A stretch of DNA of 64,000 nt, taken from contig CALJEQ010000006.1 of the NCBI GenBank assembly GCA_938074565.1, forward strand, positions 186,001 to 250,000. The letters are read 5' to 3'. Numbering within the stretch: position 1 is the stretch's first letter; the number at the start of each line of letters is the position of its first letter. The translations under genes were made by a program, and so were the position numbers. Under the pieces are notes generated by a model. The model saw only the letters and a program-made list of their open reading frames with translations, had not been told where the DNA came from and did not search any database. Below, piece after piece: positions 1 to 8,737 of the stretch. The stretch comes from an uncultured Alkaliphilus sp. (GTDB taxonomy: Bacteria > Bacillota > Clostridia > Peptostreptococcales > Natronincolaceae).

Positions 1-430
1 CTGTTGTGTGGGCGAGAACAACAGCAATTTGATCTATAGTTATAGCTGCTTTTCTTTAACATATAGAGGTTGTGTTAAATAATCTGTAATTTATAGTACT
101 TTTACAAATTTTCTGATATAATGTAGAAAAATAATATTTAATTAACAGTGTCAAACAAGACTATCAGGAGTGTTACAATTGTTTGTATCTAATAAACAGT
201 GGTTGTATGATACTGTAAAATGTTAGGGAAATATGTTAGAAAGTTAAAAATTATTTTATAAAGGAAGTGATTAGGAAGAACTGAATTAATGACAAAAAAT
301 TCTAGTTGCAGCCAGTATCAATAGATTAATGTCAAAGGGAAAAATAGAAAGATCAACTTTTAAGCTAGTTCAGGGGAAAAAAGAGTTGCTATCCATTTTT
401 TATTCAAGAATTTAAGGGGGAGAAAAGGAA
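1..430. other. non-coding leader region upstream of the membrane-protein pair
   Basis: I see no convincing gene in these 430 bases. A perfect 7-bp inverted repeat (CTGTTGT at 1-7, ACAACAG at 18-24) lies at the very edge and could be the end of a hairpin belonging to a gene outside the window. A TATAAT hexamer at 117-122 could be a -10 element, but no good -35 partner stands 16-18 bases upstream. Confidence 0.4.
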
Positions 431-1318
431 ATGAAATATAAAAAAGCTATTATAACACTTGTTATTTGTGTTGCAGTTTTAGCAACACTGTCATCATTAG
501 TTGGAGTATTTTCTAATGAAGGGGTGGAGCCCTACGAATTTGAATCTGTATATGGAAAAACTGTAGAAATTTTTGGAAGTGGTGTTTATAAACGTGATTC
601 TTTAACATATGTAATACAGGGGAGAGCCCAAGATGCAATAATTGCCGCAATAGGGGTACCTATTCTTCTTATATCACTTTATTTTGCACAGAAAAATTTA
701 TTAAAGGGTAAATTATTACTTACTGGAATGTTAACCTTCTTTTTGTATACATATATGGGTTATACCTTTCTATGGATATATAACTATTTGTTTTTAGTTT
801 ATATAGCCCTCATGTCATCGAGTTTTTTTGCACTTGCCCTCTCAATAATGTCAATTGATTTAGATGAACTAAAGGTAGCCTTTAATGAAAAACTTCCAAT
901 TAAGCTTTTAGCTGGGTTTCAAATTGTACTTGGAATTTTTATAGGGATGCTTTGGTTAGGAAGGATTCTACCAGCTGTCATAAACAATACAGTACCAGTA
1001 GATTTAGATCATTATTCCTCACTGGTTATACAAGGTCTAGATTTAGGATTTATCGTACCTCTAGCATTTTTATCAGCTATTTTACTATTAAGAAGAAATG
1101 TTTTTGGTTATCTATTATCTTCTATTGTTATTACAAAAGGGGTGGTACTAGGGGTTTCAGTTACAGCAGTTATTACGTCACTAATCTATTCAGGCAAAGA
1201 TCCGAGCATTGTGGAGTTGGTAATGTTTCCGTCTATAACATTGATAAGTACATATTTAATGTTTATATTTTTAAAAAATGTAAAAGAGCCTTTGAATAAT
1301 AAGGTGAAACATAGTTAA
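431..1318 (+). CDS. polytopic membrane protein of unknown function (first of tandem pair)
   Basis: A 295-residue hydrophobic protein that I do not recognise. It starts with a short charged N-terminus and a membrane segment (about residues 7-27). An extracellular-looking stretch of about 45 residues with a Y-E-F-E-S-V motif follows, then about seven further hydrophobic segments from residue 65 to 285. The start ATG follows an AAGGGGGAGAAAAGG ribosome binding site. It is clearly a paralogue of the next gene: the same length, the same order of segments, and shared blocks such as NEKLPIK, AGFQIV and INNTVPV. No catalytic motif is visible, so function cannot be assigned. A transport or sensing role is possible but only a guess. 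Confidence 0.8.
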   Translation: MKYKKAIITLVICVAVLATLSSLVGVFSNEGVEPYEFESVYGKTVEIFGSGVYKRDSLTYVIQGRAQDAIIAAIGVPILLISLYFAQKNLLKGKLLLTGMLTFFLYTYMGYTFLWIYNYLFLVYIALMSSSFFALALSIMSIDLDELKVAFNEKLPIKLLAGFQIVLGIFIGMLWLGRILPAVINNTVPVDLDHYSSLVIQGLDLGFIVPLAFLSAILLLRRNVFGYLLSSIVITKGVVLGVSVTAVITSLIYSGKDPSIVELVMFPSITLISTYLMFIFLKNVKEPLNNKVKHS

Positions 1319-1442
1319 ATGAAATTTACCATGTAGTTGGGGAGACTAGGTATTTTTTTATGAACAGTGAAGTATTAAATATTTATACCAGTAACAGTTC
1401 CCCAACGAGTTATTTATAAAAAATCAGTGCGGAGGAAGGACT

Positions 1443-2330
1443 ATGAAATTTAAAAAAACGATGTTGATTCTGGTTATTACTATTGTGGTCTTAGCAGGAT
1501 TGTCATCATACACTTCAGTATTTTCTGATAAAGGTGATGGACAATATGAGTTTGAGTCTGTTTTTGGAGAAAAGGTAGAAATTTATGGAGGAGGAAATTA
1601 TAAACGTGATTCTATATCATATGCATTACAGGGAATAGCCCAAGATGCCTTAATCGGGTTTATATTTATTCCAATGCTTATCGTGTCATTTTATTTTGCT
1701 CGGAAAAATTCATTAAGAGGCAAACTTATGCTTACGGGAACCTTATCTTATTTTGCTTATACATTCTTGACCTATACGTATTTATGGGTCTTTAATAGTT
1801 TATTCTTGGTTTATGTAATATGTATGTCGGCAAGTTTTTTTGCACTTTTTCTTTCAGTATTGTCGTTTGATCTCGAAGAACTAAAGTTATCCTTTAATGA
1901 AAAGCTTCCAATTAAGTTTATAGCTGGGTTTCAAATTGTTTTTGGTATTGCAATTGCACTACTTTGGTTGGAGAAAGTTCTACCTGCTCTCATTAATAAT
2001 ACAGTACCTGTAGGTATAGACCATTATTCGACTTTGGTTATTCAAGCAACAGATTTAGCATTTATCTTACCCCTATCATTTATATCGGCTGTATTATTAA
2101 TTAAAAGAAATGCTGTTGGATATATGTTATCCTCTATCATTATTATTAAAGGGTTTGTTTTAGGCTCAGCGGTTACTAGTATGGTTATACTTTTAATGAG
2201 TTCAGGTATAGAGATAAACATTGCAGAGATTATAATGTTTCCTGCAATAACATTGTTAAGTACTTATCTAATGTATATATTATTAAAGAATGTCAAACAG
2301 CCTGTAAATCATAAGGGGATAAATTTATAA
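1443..2330 (+). CDS. polytopic membrane protein of unknown function (second of tandem pair)
   Basis: A 295-residue paralogue of the preceding gene, separated from it by about 125 bases, with a GGAGGAAGG ribosome binding site before the ATG. The eight-segment hydrophobic pattern and the conserved blocks NEKLPIK, AGFQIVF and LINNTVPV are retained, as is a short extracellular Y-E-F-E-S-V motif. The two copies are clearly similar along their whole length but have diverged at many positions, so the duplication is not recent. The gene ends at a strong bidirectional terminator shared with the convergent gene. I cannot assign a function. Confidence 0.8.
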   Translation: MKFKKTMLILVITIVVLAGLSSYTSVFSDKGDGQYEFESVFGEKVEIYGGGNYKRDSISYALQGIAQDALIGFIFIPMLIVSFYFARKNSLRGKLMLTGTLSYFAYTFLTYTYLWVFNSLFLVYVICMSASFFALFLSVLSFDLEELKLSFNEKLPIKFIAGFQIVFGIAIALLWLEKVLPALINNTVPVGIDHYSTLVIQATDLAFILPLSFISAVLLIKRNAVGYMLSSIIIIKGFVLGSAVTSMVILLMSSGIEINIAEIIMFPAITLLSTYLMYILLKNVKQPVNHKGINL

Positions 2331-2380
2331 AACAAAGCTAAAAGAAACTAAATAATAATATTTTGATTATACTTACAAAA

Positions 2381-2428
2381 AAACTCCTTCTTGATATATA
2401 TAATTTATATGTATATCAGAAGGAGTTT
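2381..2428. terminator. bidirectional intrinsic terminator
   Basis: A long inverted repeat (AAACTCCTTCTTGATATA paired with TATATCAGAAGGAGTTT, one bulge) has an A-run on the left and a T-run on the right. It can terminate both the membrane-protein genes (+) and the convergent exported-protein gene (-). Confidence 0.85.
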
Positions 2429-2500
2429 TAGTTTACTAAAGATACAGATTTAATGTACCGTTATATTTGCTAATAGTTGAAATAAATTATTTGTTTATTA

Positions 2501-3244
2501 TTATCTTAATTTAAACCATACAGCGGCAGATTCATTAGATCTATTAATTACAGCAACAGGAGTATCTCCTTTATCAACTAAGAAATATGCCCAGCCTTCA
2601 AATTCAGCACCTTGGAATAATTCTGTTTGCCATGCAGGTTTTAAACCAGCTACACTAACAAAATCAGAATATTTTGTACCAGTGGCACTAAATAGTTCAA
2701 ACATACTATTGTTAATTCTTATAGTATCCTTTTCTAAAGAATTAACTTTAATCTTGAATTTAGCTAGTACATATTCTTTGCCATCTTTAGGAGCATCGTT
2801 AAATTGATTTGCTTCTTTTACCATTTTTAAAGCGGCATCTCCTGAAACAAGTTCTAATAAGGTAATATCATAATTTTGTTTTCCATAATACCAGTCAGCA
2901 TTTACAACAGTGACTGTTTGATTAATTGTTGCAGGACTTGTTCTTGATGTTGTATTTTTGTTTTGTTGAGAAGTTGGAGTACCCTTATCTTTAATCTTTA
3001 CAGTATTAATTGATGCTTCCCATATAACTTCTTTATTTAACATTTCAGATATACTTCTTAGGGGTACATATGTAGTGCCATTGTAAACGATATTATCAGA
3101 TTTTACCTTAACATCATTAACAGTAATATTTACACTATTAAACATTACTTTAATGGTTTTTGCAAATCCTCCGGCAAAGGTAAAACTCATCACCATTAAA
3201 CACACTAAAAAACCTGAAACAAAACCTCTAATTTCTTTTTTCAT
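2501..3244 (-). CDS. exported protein with copper-amine-oxidase N-terminal domain and DUF4352-like domain
   Basis: A 247-residue exported protein with a signal peptide (residues 1-29, basic start then a hydrophobic core). Residues about 33-88 match the copper amine oxidase N-terminal domain common in Firmicute surface proteins: a V-x-V-x-G-T-T-Y-V-P-L-R-S-type segment followed by W-E-A-S-I-N-T-V-K-I. After a Ser/Thr/Gln-rich linker, residues 118-247 resemble the DUF4352 immunoglobulin-like fold (Y-V-L-A-K-F-K-I-K-V, W-A-Y-F-L-V). These domains have no proven enzymatic role in Clostridia and are thought to act at the cell surface. The start has an AAGGAGG site. It is monocistronic and faces a long divergent intergenic region. 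Confidence 0.8.
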   Translation of the reverse strand: MKKEIRGFVSGFLVCLMVMSFTFAGGFAKTIKVMFNSVNITVNDVKVKSDNIVYNGTTYVPLRSISEMLNKEVIWEASINTVKIKDKGTPTSQQNKNTTSRTSPATINQTVTVVNADWYYGKQNYDITLLELVSGDAALKMVKEANQFNDAPKDGKEYVLAKFKIKVNSLEKDTIRINNSMFELFSATGTKYSDFVSVAGLKPAWQTELFQGAEFEGWAYFLVDKGDTPVAVINRSNESAAVWFKLR

Positions 3245-3707
3245 AAAAAGCCTCCTTATAATTTAAAAATTTAAATATTACAAACATTATATACTATTCT
3301 ACGGCGCTTGTAAAATTAATGGAAAAATTTTTGTGAAAAAATCATATTTATAACATAATAATAAAATTTATAAACAAAGCTCTATTAAATATTTACATTT
3401 TTTAATATGGAATACAATTTGTAGGATAATACAATATAGAGAAAAACCGTGTTTGATGACTTGGATGTAATGAAAGTGACTTAATTATTTTTTTTATATA
3501 TAAAAAATGTATATTAACTTTGAATATATATACAAAATGAGCTATAATAGAGTAAATATGTTAATTTATAAAATAAATTGAGTCGTTTTTAAAATTAAAT
3601 TATTTAAAAGAATAAAAAAATAAAAAGGGAGTATCAGTAATATGCTTTTTTATCAACCATTTTAGATATATTATTAGGTCAAGCTAAGGAACTTAAGGGG
3701 TGAGCCA
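3245..3707. other. divergent AT-rich intergenic region
   Basis: This gap of about 460 bases between the divergent exported protein and the GGDEF/HD-GYP gene holds a good plus-strand promoter (see 3520-3548) and a leader of about 150 nt. A very short frame in the leader (ATG at 3642, seven codons, with GGGAG about 10 nt upstream) could be a leader peptide, but support is weak. I found no c-di-GMP riboswitch motif. Confidence 0.4.
3520..3548 (+). promoter_or_regulatory. sigma-A-type promoter for the GGDEF/HD-GYP gene
   Basis: TTGAAT (3520-3525), a 17-base spacer, then a perfect TATAAT (3543-3548). It lies about 150 nt upstream of the start codon at 3708. Confidence 0.6.
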
Positions 3708-5468
3708 ATGTTAATACAGCTGAGTAAGTTAATCAATAATGAAAAAAAAACATGTGGGTTTTTATTGTTCTTGTGCATTTATGGTATATTATTATTTCCT
3801 ATTGCTGTACTCGTTCAAGATGGTATGGTAATCGGAGTGATGGCGTTGATATTAGTTATAGTTGCCAGTGCAAAGTGGCTTACTACTGGGGGGATAATAT
3901 CTGCTTTGTGGGCTAGTGTGGTGATAATAGGAAACTTTTTAGTTGCTCCTTATCACATGTTAGGAAGCATGGTCATCTTCTTCACAACTGGAATTGTTGT
4001 AGGGGCATTAGCAAAAAAATTACATGATCACCATTTACAATTAGTATTAAAGAATGAAGCCTTAATTTGGGAAAAAAAGCATTTAGAAGCACTATTTAGA
4101 AACTCACTAGATGCCATCGTATTTTTAGACAAAAATTACTTAATAGTGGACGCAAATCAACACTTTATCCAACTGTTTGGGTATGAAAGAGAGTCCATAT
4201 TAGGAAAGGAATTAGATTATGTTATTCAGATGAGGGAAAAAGGTATAGATGATGGAACACTAAAAAAACAAATGCTGGAAAATGGTGAACAGTTTTTAGT
4301 GGAATCTACATGTTATAATAAAGATTCAAAGGTAATAGAAGTACTTATTAAAGGAGTACCAATTATTATAGATAATGTAATCGTAGGGGGGTATGCCATT
4401 TATGATGACATTACTAACCGTAAATATTATGAAAAACAACTTAAGTACTTGAGTTTTCATGATCAATTAACTGATATTAACAATAGGCTATTCTTTGAAC
4501 AAAACATAGATCAAGTTACTAGTAAAAATGAGTATCCTATCAGTATTATTACAGCAGATCTTAATGGACTAAAACTCATAAATGATACAATGGGGCACTA
4601 TAAAGGTGATGAATTACTAAAGGCTACAGCAAATGTGTTGAAAAATGCTGTAAGAAATACAGATCTGGTCTTTAGAATAGGTGGAGATGAATTTGCTATT
4701 ATTCTACCTTTAACTGATGAAAAGAATTGCGAAATAATGGTAAATCAAATCCGTTCTGCCATTAAAGAGTATAATAAAGACAATAAAGAGACACAAACAC
4801 AAATAAGTATTTCAATAGGTATGGCAACTGCTAAAAATGACGAAATATCTTTGAAGGAAGTTTTTAAAAGAGCTGATGATTTAATGTATGGTGAAAAACT
4901 TTACCAAAGTGCAAGTGTAAGGGCTCAGCTTATAAATACACTAATGGCTGCTTTATCAGAACGAGATCATATTACAGAAGGACATGCTCAAAGACTTGCG
5001 GAAATGAGCCTGTTGATAGGTGAAAAATCCGGATTACCTCCCAATCGCTTTGGAAGTTTAACACTTCTGGCACAGGTACACGATATAGGAAAGGTTGGAA
5101 TCCCTGATAGTATATTACATAAAACAGGTCCCTTGACTGATGAAGAGTGGAAAATAATGCGACAACATTCAGAGAAAGGGTATCGAATTGCTTTAGCATC
5201 ACCAGATCTGTCTAGCATAGCTGATTTAATACTTAAGCACCATGAGAAATGGGATGGTACAGGATATCCTTTAGGTATTAAAGGAGAAGAAATACCGCTG
5301 GAATGTAGAATTATATCTATAGTAGATGCATTTGATGCCATGACAAATGATAGACCTTATCGTAAAGCAAAAAGTAAAGAAGTGGCAATAGAAGAAATAA
5401 AAAAGTGTGCTGGTACTCAATTTGATCCAACCCTTGTGGAAATATTTTTAGAGGTGGTACAGTCTTAA
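3708..5468 (+). CDS. membrane PAS-GGDEF-HD-GYP cyclic-di-GMP signalling protein
   Basis: A 586-residue signalling protein. Residues about 15-115 form several membrane segments, and residues 125-240 a PAS sensor domain (F-R-N-S-L-D-A-I-V-F-L-D). A diguanylate cyclase domain has an intact G-G-D-E-F at about 325-329. The C-terminal HD-GYP phosphodiesterase has H-D at 458-459, the H-H-E-K-W-D-G-T-G-Y-P segment near 510-521 and D-A-F-D-A-M-T-N-D-R-P-Y-R. Both catalytic signatures look intact, so the protein may make and break cyclic di-GMP, with the PAS and membrane part deciding the balance. It stands alone with its own promoter and a strong terminator. The ATG is preceded by AAGGGGTGAG. Confidence 0.9.
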   Translation: MLIQLSKLINNEKKTCGFLLFLCIYGILLFPIAVLVQDGMVIGVMALILVIVASAKWLTTGGIISALWASVVIIGNFLVAPYHMLGSMVIFFTTGIVVGALAKKLHDHHLQLVLKNEALIWEKKHLEALFRNSLDAIVFLDKNYLIVDANQHFIQLFGYERESILGKELDYVIQMREKGIDDGTLKKQMLENGEQFLVESTCYNKDSKVIEVLIKGVPIIIDNVIVGGYAIYDDITNRKYYEKQLKYLSFHDQLTDINNRLFFEQNIDQVTSKNEYPISIITADLNGLKLINDTMGHYKGDELLKATANVLKNAVRNTDLVFRIGGDEFAIILPLTDEKNCEIMVNQIRSAIKEYNKDNKETQTQISISIGMATAKNDEISLKEVFKRADDLMYGEKLYQSASVRAQLINTLMAALSERDHITEGHAQRLAEMSLLIGEKSGLPPNRFGSLTLLAQVHDIGKVGIPDSILHKTGPLTDEEWKIMRQHSEKGYRIALASPDLSSIADLILKHHEKWDGTGYPLGIKGEEIPLECRIISIVDAFDAMTNDRPYRKAKSKEVAIEEIKKCAGTQFDPTLVEIFLEVVQS

Positions 5469-5534
5469 CTATATATAGGTAATAGTACGGGTTACAGCAT
5501 ATATAAATTAAACTCCTTATAAATATATAATTAA

Positions 5535-5590
5535 ACAAGTAAAAACCCTTTACATTATACTATATTGTTAAGGGTTTTTACTTGTTTATC
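5535..5590 (+). terminator. strong intrinsic terminator
   Basis: A 16-bp perfect stem (ACAAGTAAAAACCCTT at 5535-5550 with its complement at 5570-5585), followed by a T-rich stretch, ends the GGDEF/HD-GYP transcript. Confidence 0.85.
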
Positions 5591-5608
5591 TGGGCAGATT
5601 TACGACTA

Positions 5609-5637
5609 TTGGAAATGAAAGAAAGTCCTGTTATAAT
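5609..5637 (+). promoter_or_regulatory. sigma-A-type promoter for the XRE regulator
   Basis: TTGGAA (5609-5614), a 17-base spacer and TATAAT (5632-5637). The start codon follows about 40 nt later with an AGAGGTGAA ribosome binding site. Confidence 0.6.
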
Positions 5638-5678
5638 AATATTGGATAAAGTATAAAAATTGAAATAGAGGTGAACCT

Positions 5679-6371
5679 ATGAATCGAGTTGCTGTAAAGA
5701 TAAAAGAAGCAAGAATAAAGTCGAAAATGACTGAAAAACAATTAGCGAAAAAATGCGGGTTAACAGAAAATTATATTATGCAAATAGAGTCAGGTAAAAA
5801 AGTAATTAATGAAAAAGCAGCTGAAAACATTCTAAATATTTTGGGAGAAAAAATAGAATTTGTATGTCAACAAGCGATGGTTGAAGAAAAATCTCCTATA
5901 ACTAAAGAAGCAAAACGAGAAGATAAAAATAAAGAAGTGTTTCAACCTATACAACCTACAGAACAATGGGCTGATGCATTGGCTAATATTATTAGGAAGT
6001 TTCCTATATATGAAGTGAATACAAATAAAATAGTAAGCTACAAAGAATTACCCATCCTCAATAAAAAAATAGAAGGATATAATTGGGAAAAAATTTTATT
6101 TATTCAATCTCCTAATAATGAGATGGAGAGTTTACGTATCAAAAAGGATGATATTATCACCATTTATAAGACAAATGAGATACATAATAATAGCATTTAT
6201 TTATTTGAAATGAATGAAAAAAAGATGATTAGACAATTGCGAAAAGAATCGAATAATAAAGTAAGTATTTCTACTGGTACAAAAGGAACTGATCCAATCA
6301 TAACAGAATTAAACAAGGTCAAATTAATTGGAAAATGTGTCAAAGTAGAGTTTAGTTTGGATAATAAATAA
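5679..6371 (+). CDS. XRE-family regulator with an S24-peptidase-like C-terminal domain
   Basis: A 230-residue protein. Residues 7-60 form a classic Cro/C1-type helix-turn-helix (L-A-K-K-C-G-L-T-E-N-Y-I-M-Q-I-E-S-G-K). After a charged linker, residues about 110-225 resemble the LexA/S24 fold: a region like S-M-E-P-x-I-x-x-G-D is present as N-E-M-E-S-L-R-I-K-K-D-D-I, and a lysine is retained in K-K-M-I-R-Q-L. By eye the catalytic serine appears to be replaced, so self-cleavage is doubtful. The fold probably serves dimerisation or sensing. No phage genes surround it and its target is unknown. Confidence 0.75.
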   Translation: MNRVAVKIKEARIKSKMTEKQLAKKCGLTENYIMQIESGKKVINEKAAENILNILGEKIEFVCQQAMVEEKSPITKEAKREDKNKEVFQPIQPTEQWADALANIIRKFPIYEVNTNKIVSYKELPILNKKIEGYNWEKILFIQSPNNEMESLRIKKDDIITIYKTNEIHNNSIYLFEMNEKKMIRQLRKESNNKVSISTGTKGTDPIITELNKVKLIGKCVKVEFSLDNK

Positions 6372-6591
6372 AATTTGTAGTAGTAAGATAGATATGATTT
6401 TACACTGATAAAAGCCTTCAGATTCAAAAACTAAGTAATTCAGCGACTGTAACCATACAAAAATATGTAGAGTACTGAAATCTTGGTAAAATAAAATAAT
6501 AATATTAATCAATAAAAGGATATAAATACAAAGTAATTATTAAAAAAAAGGGTATATTACCAATAGTTAAATATCTATTGGAGGGATTAAT

Positions 6592-7068
6592 ATGAAAGAA
6601 ATTGTATTAGCAGGGGGCTGTTTTTGGGGAGTAGAAGCTTACTTTTTAAGAAAAAAAGGAATTTTAGAGACAGAAGTTGCCTATGCAAATGGCCATATGG
6701 AAAATCCAACATATAAAGAAGTTTGTAGTGGAATAACAGGTCATGTTGAAGTATGTCTTATTAAATATGATGAAGAAGTTATTAGTCTTGAAGAAATATT
6801 AGAGTACTTTTGGAAAATTATAGATCCAATTGCTGTAGATCGTCAAGGTCCAGATGTGGGACATCAGTATAGAACGGGTATATATTATATACATAAAGAA
6901 GACTTAGTCGTTATATTAAAGTCTCTAGAAGAACAACAACTTAAATATCAAGAAAAAATAGCAACAGAGGTTGAACCATTAAAATCCTACTATACCGCTG
7001 AAGTTCATCATCAAAAGTATCTTATAAAAAATCCTAATGGTTATTGTCATATTGATCTAACGAAATAA
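6592..7068 (+). CDS. msrA: peptide-methionine (S)-S-oxide reductase
   Basis: This 158-residue enzyme reduces methionine-S-sulfoxide in proteins. The N-terminal signature G-G-C-F-W-G-V-E (Cys10 catalytic) is intact. Further family blocks are G-H-V-E-V, D-P-x-x-x-D-R-Q-G-x-D-x-G-x-Q-Y-R and a C-terminal G-Y-C-H with a possible resolving Cys152. The length is normal. Some relatives in alkaliphilic clostridia use selenocysteine at the catalytic position; here the codon is TGT, so this copy is the ordinary cysteine form. A TTGGAGGGA site precedes the start and a terminator follows closely, so it is probably monocistronic. Confidence 0.95.
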   Translation: MKEIVLAGGCFWGVEAYFLRKKGILETEVAYANGHMENPTYKEVCSGITGHVEVCLIKYDEEVISLEEILEYFWKIIDPIAVDRQGPDVGHQYRTGIYYIHKEDLVVILKSLEEQQLKYQEKIATEVEPLKSYYTAEVHHQKYLIKNPNGYCHIDLTK

Positions 7069-7099
7069 CATAAATTAAATATCAACAATAAAAAGAAGG

Positions 7100-7129
7100 A
7101 TAGCTATGATAATACATGGCTATTTTTTA
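7100..7129 (+). terminator. intrinsic terminator after msrA
   Basis: ATAGCTATG (7100-7108) pairs with CATGGCTAT (7115-7123) with one G-U pair, followed by a T-run. Confidence 0.75.
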
Positions 7130-7244
7130 TGTTAATATGTTAAATTACACTACTAGTGTATACTATTTTATGATTAAAAGTTAGTTATATCATAGCAATA
7201 AATAATTAAATAAATTAATAAGTTAAAAAATATATGGATTTGTA

Positions 7245-7294
7245 TTGACAAAATACACAAAATGCAATAGAATAATAGTTAGTTAAACTAACTA
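7245..7294 (+). promoter_or_regulatory. promoter with palindromic MarR operator
   Basis: TTGACA (7245-7250), a 17-base spacer and TAGAAT (7268-7273) form a good promoter. Directly downstream of the -10 is a perfect palindrome with a central A: TAGTTAGTT at 7276-7284 and AACTAACTA at 7286-7294. MarR proteins bind such 16-20 bp palindromes, so this is very probably the autoregulatory operator of the gene starting at 7316. Confidence 0.7.
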
Positions 7295-7315
7295 ACTTTA
7301 TACGAGGTGAGAACA

Positions 7316-7750
7316 ATGGATAATCAAATGAGTTATAGATTATCAGAAGCTATGTCAGCATTTTGTAGGGCTAATATGAATCAAAAGACTAACCTACCAA
7401 TACGTTCTAGTGAAATGGGTGCATTAATATTCATCACTTTAAATGCGGGGGAACTAGGGGTAAGGGCAGTAGAATTAAGTGATTATTTCGGTATAAAAAA
7501 ATCTTCTGTAAGTTCTATTATCATTTCTTTAGAAAAATTAGGGTACATTAAGCGAACTATATCAGAAAGTGATAAAAGAAGCAGTCCACTTTTTCCTACT
7601 GAAGAGGGGTTAAAGTTGGTTAATGAAGCTTTTGAAGAATATCATAGAATTTCCAGTAAGCTAGTTGCTAAAATTGGTTCGGAAAAATGTGAAGAGTTTT
7701 TGCAAGTACTTAATATGGCAACAAAAATAATTTTGAATGGAGATGTGTAG
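7316..7750 (+). CDS. MarR-family transcriptional regulator
   Basis: A 144-residue winged-helix regulator of the MarR type. The recognition region is V-E-L-S-D-Y-F-G-I-K-K-S-S-V-S-S-I-I-x-x-L-E-K-L-G-Y-I-K-R, and the wing is S-E-S-D-K-R-S-S-P-L-F-P-T-E-E-G. I chose the ATG at 7316 because CGAGGTGAG lies at the right distance, although an in-frame GTG exists nine bases upstream. It is co-transcribed with the NAD(P)-binding reductase that starts three bases after its stop. The palindrome in the promoter suggests autoregulation in response to an electrophile or quinone-like ligand, which is inference. Confidence 0.9.
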   Translation: MDNQMSYRLSEAMSAFCRANMNQKTNLPIRSSEMGALIFITLNAGELGVRAVELSDYFGIKKSSVSSIIISLEKLGYIKRTISESDKRSSPLFPTEEGLKLVNEAFEEYHRISSKLVAKIGSEKCEEFLQVLNMATKIILNGDV

Positions 7751-7752
7751 AC

Positions 7753-8616
7753 ATGAGAGTAATGGTAACTGGTGCGTTGGGAAATGTAGGAAAATACGTT
7801 TTAGAAAGTCTGCTTAGTAAGGGAGTTCAGGTGGTGGCAGCAGATATAAGCATTGAAAAACTTAATAATTTTTATGGGAAAATGGATAATGTAAAATCTG
7901 TGTATTTTGATTTTACAGACCCAAAGACCTTTAAATCAGCACTGAAGGATGTAGATAGGGTATTTTTAATGCGTCCACCCCACTTAGGTAAACCAGAGGA
8001 TTTACTGCCATTTGTGGAAGCCATGTCTCAAGCAAATATTAAGCTAGTGTCTTTCCTTTCTCTTATGGGAGTAGAAAATAATCCAATACCACCCCATCAT
8101 AAAATTGAAAAATTTATTGAAAAATACAATATACCATATGCCCATATAAGACCAGGATTTTTTATGCAAAATATTTCTGGCATACATGCCTATGAAATAA
8201 AAAATCAGAATCAAATATTTATACCTGCTGGCACGAGTAAAACTAGTTTTATTGATGCTAAAGATATTGGTCTTGCCATTGCAACTGTCCTTGCTTCACC
8301 AGATAAATATAAGAATACACAACATACTATCACTGGTCCAGAGTCTTTAGATTATTATCAAATTGCAGATACTCTTACCAATGTGTTAGGTAGAAAAATA
8401 AAATATGCAAAACCATCATATTTAAAATATCGTAGTGTATATATTAAAAATAGAGGTTTTGATAAAGATTATGTTAATGTAACGGTAATGCTTTACTTTA
8501 TGACAAGAATGGGGACAGCAAAAAAAGTAACTGATGAGTTTGAAAAATTAACAGGTAAAAAAGCTAGAACTTTTAAAGAATTTGCTTTAGAGAATATTGA
8601 GGCTTTTCAACAATAA
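7753..8616 (+). CDS. NmrA/SDR-type NAD(P)-binding oxidoreductase
   Basis: A 287-residue atypical short-chain dehydrogenase of the NmrA/QOR2 group. The N-terminal dinucleotide motif is T-G-A-L-G-N-V-G-K-Y-V (residues 6-16), followed by D-F-T-D-P and V-F-L-M-R-P-P. The substrate region has H-I-R-P-G-F-F-M-Q-N and F-I-D-A-K-D-I-G, typical of this family. Such enzymes reduce quinones or act as redox sensors. Immediate linkage to the MarR gene suggests a stress-inducible two-gene unit. A strong terminator follows. Confidence 0.85.
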   Translation: MRVMVTGALGNVGKYVLESLLSKGVQVVAADISIEKLNNFYGKMDNVKSVYFDFTDPKTFKSALKDVDRVFLMRPPHLGKPEDLLPFVEAMSQANIKLVSFLSLMGVENNPIPPHHKIEKFIEKYNIPYAHIRPGFFMQNISGIHAYEIKNQNQIFIPAGTSKTSFIDAKDIGLAIATVLASPDKYKNTQHTITGPESLDYYQIADTLTNVLGRKIKYAKPSYLKYRSVYIKNRGFDKDYVNVTVMLYFMTRMGTAKKVTDEFEKLTGKKARTFKEFALENIEAFQQ

Positions 8617-8634
8617 TAAAATATGTAAGAAAAC

Positions 8635-8669
8635 AAAGACCAAAGAAGGATAGAACTTCTTTGGTCTTT
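8635..8669 (+). terminator. intrinsic terminator of the marR operon
   Basis: A perfect 14-bp stem (AAAGACCAAAGAAG at 8635-8648 with CTTCTTTGGTCTTT at 8656-8669) has a 7-base loop. Confidence 0.85.
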
Positions 8670-8737
8670 ATTAAATTCATTTGATTTATATAAACATTTA
8701 TGATAAATTTAAACTAAAGTTTAAAAGGGATGGTGTT

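Noticed and set aside
952..1299. Overlapping plus-strand frame inside the first membrane protein
   Set aside because: It is in another frame, with no ribosome site and an implausible composition; it is a shadow of the real gene.
3556..3707. c-di-GMP riboswitch before the GGDEF/HD-GYP gene
   Set aside because: The conserved core motifs of the known classes are not visible.
6592..7068. MsrA as a selenoprotein
   Set aside because: The catalytic codon is TGT (Cys), not TGA, so this copy is an ordinary cysteine enzyme.
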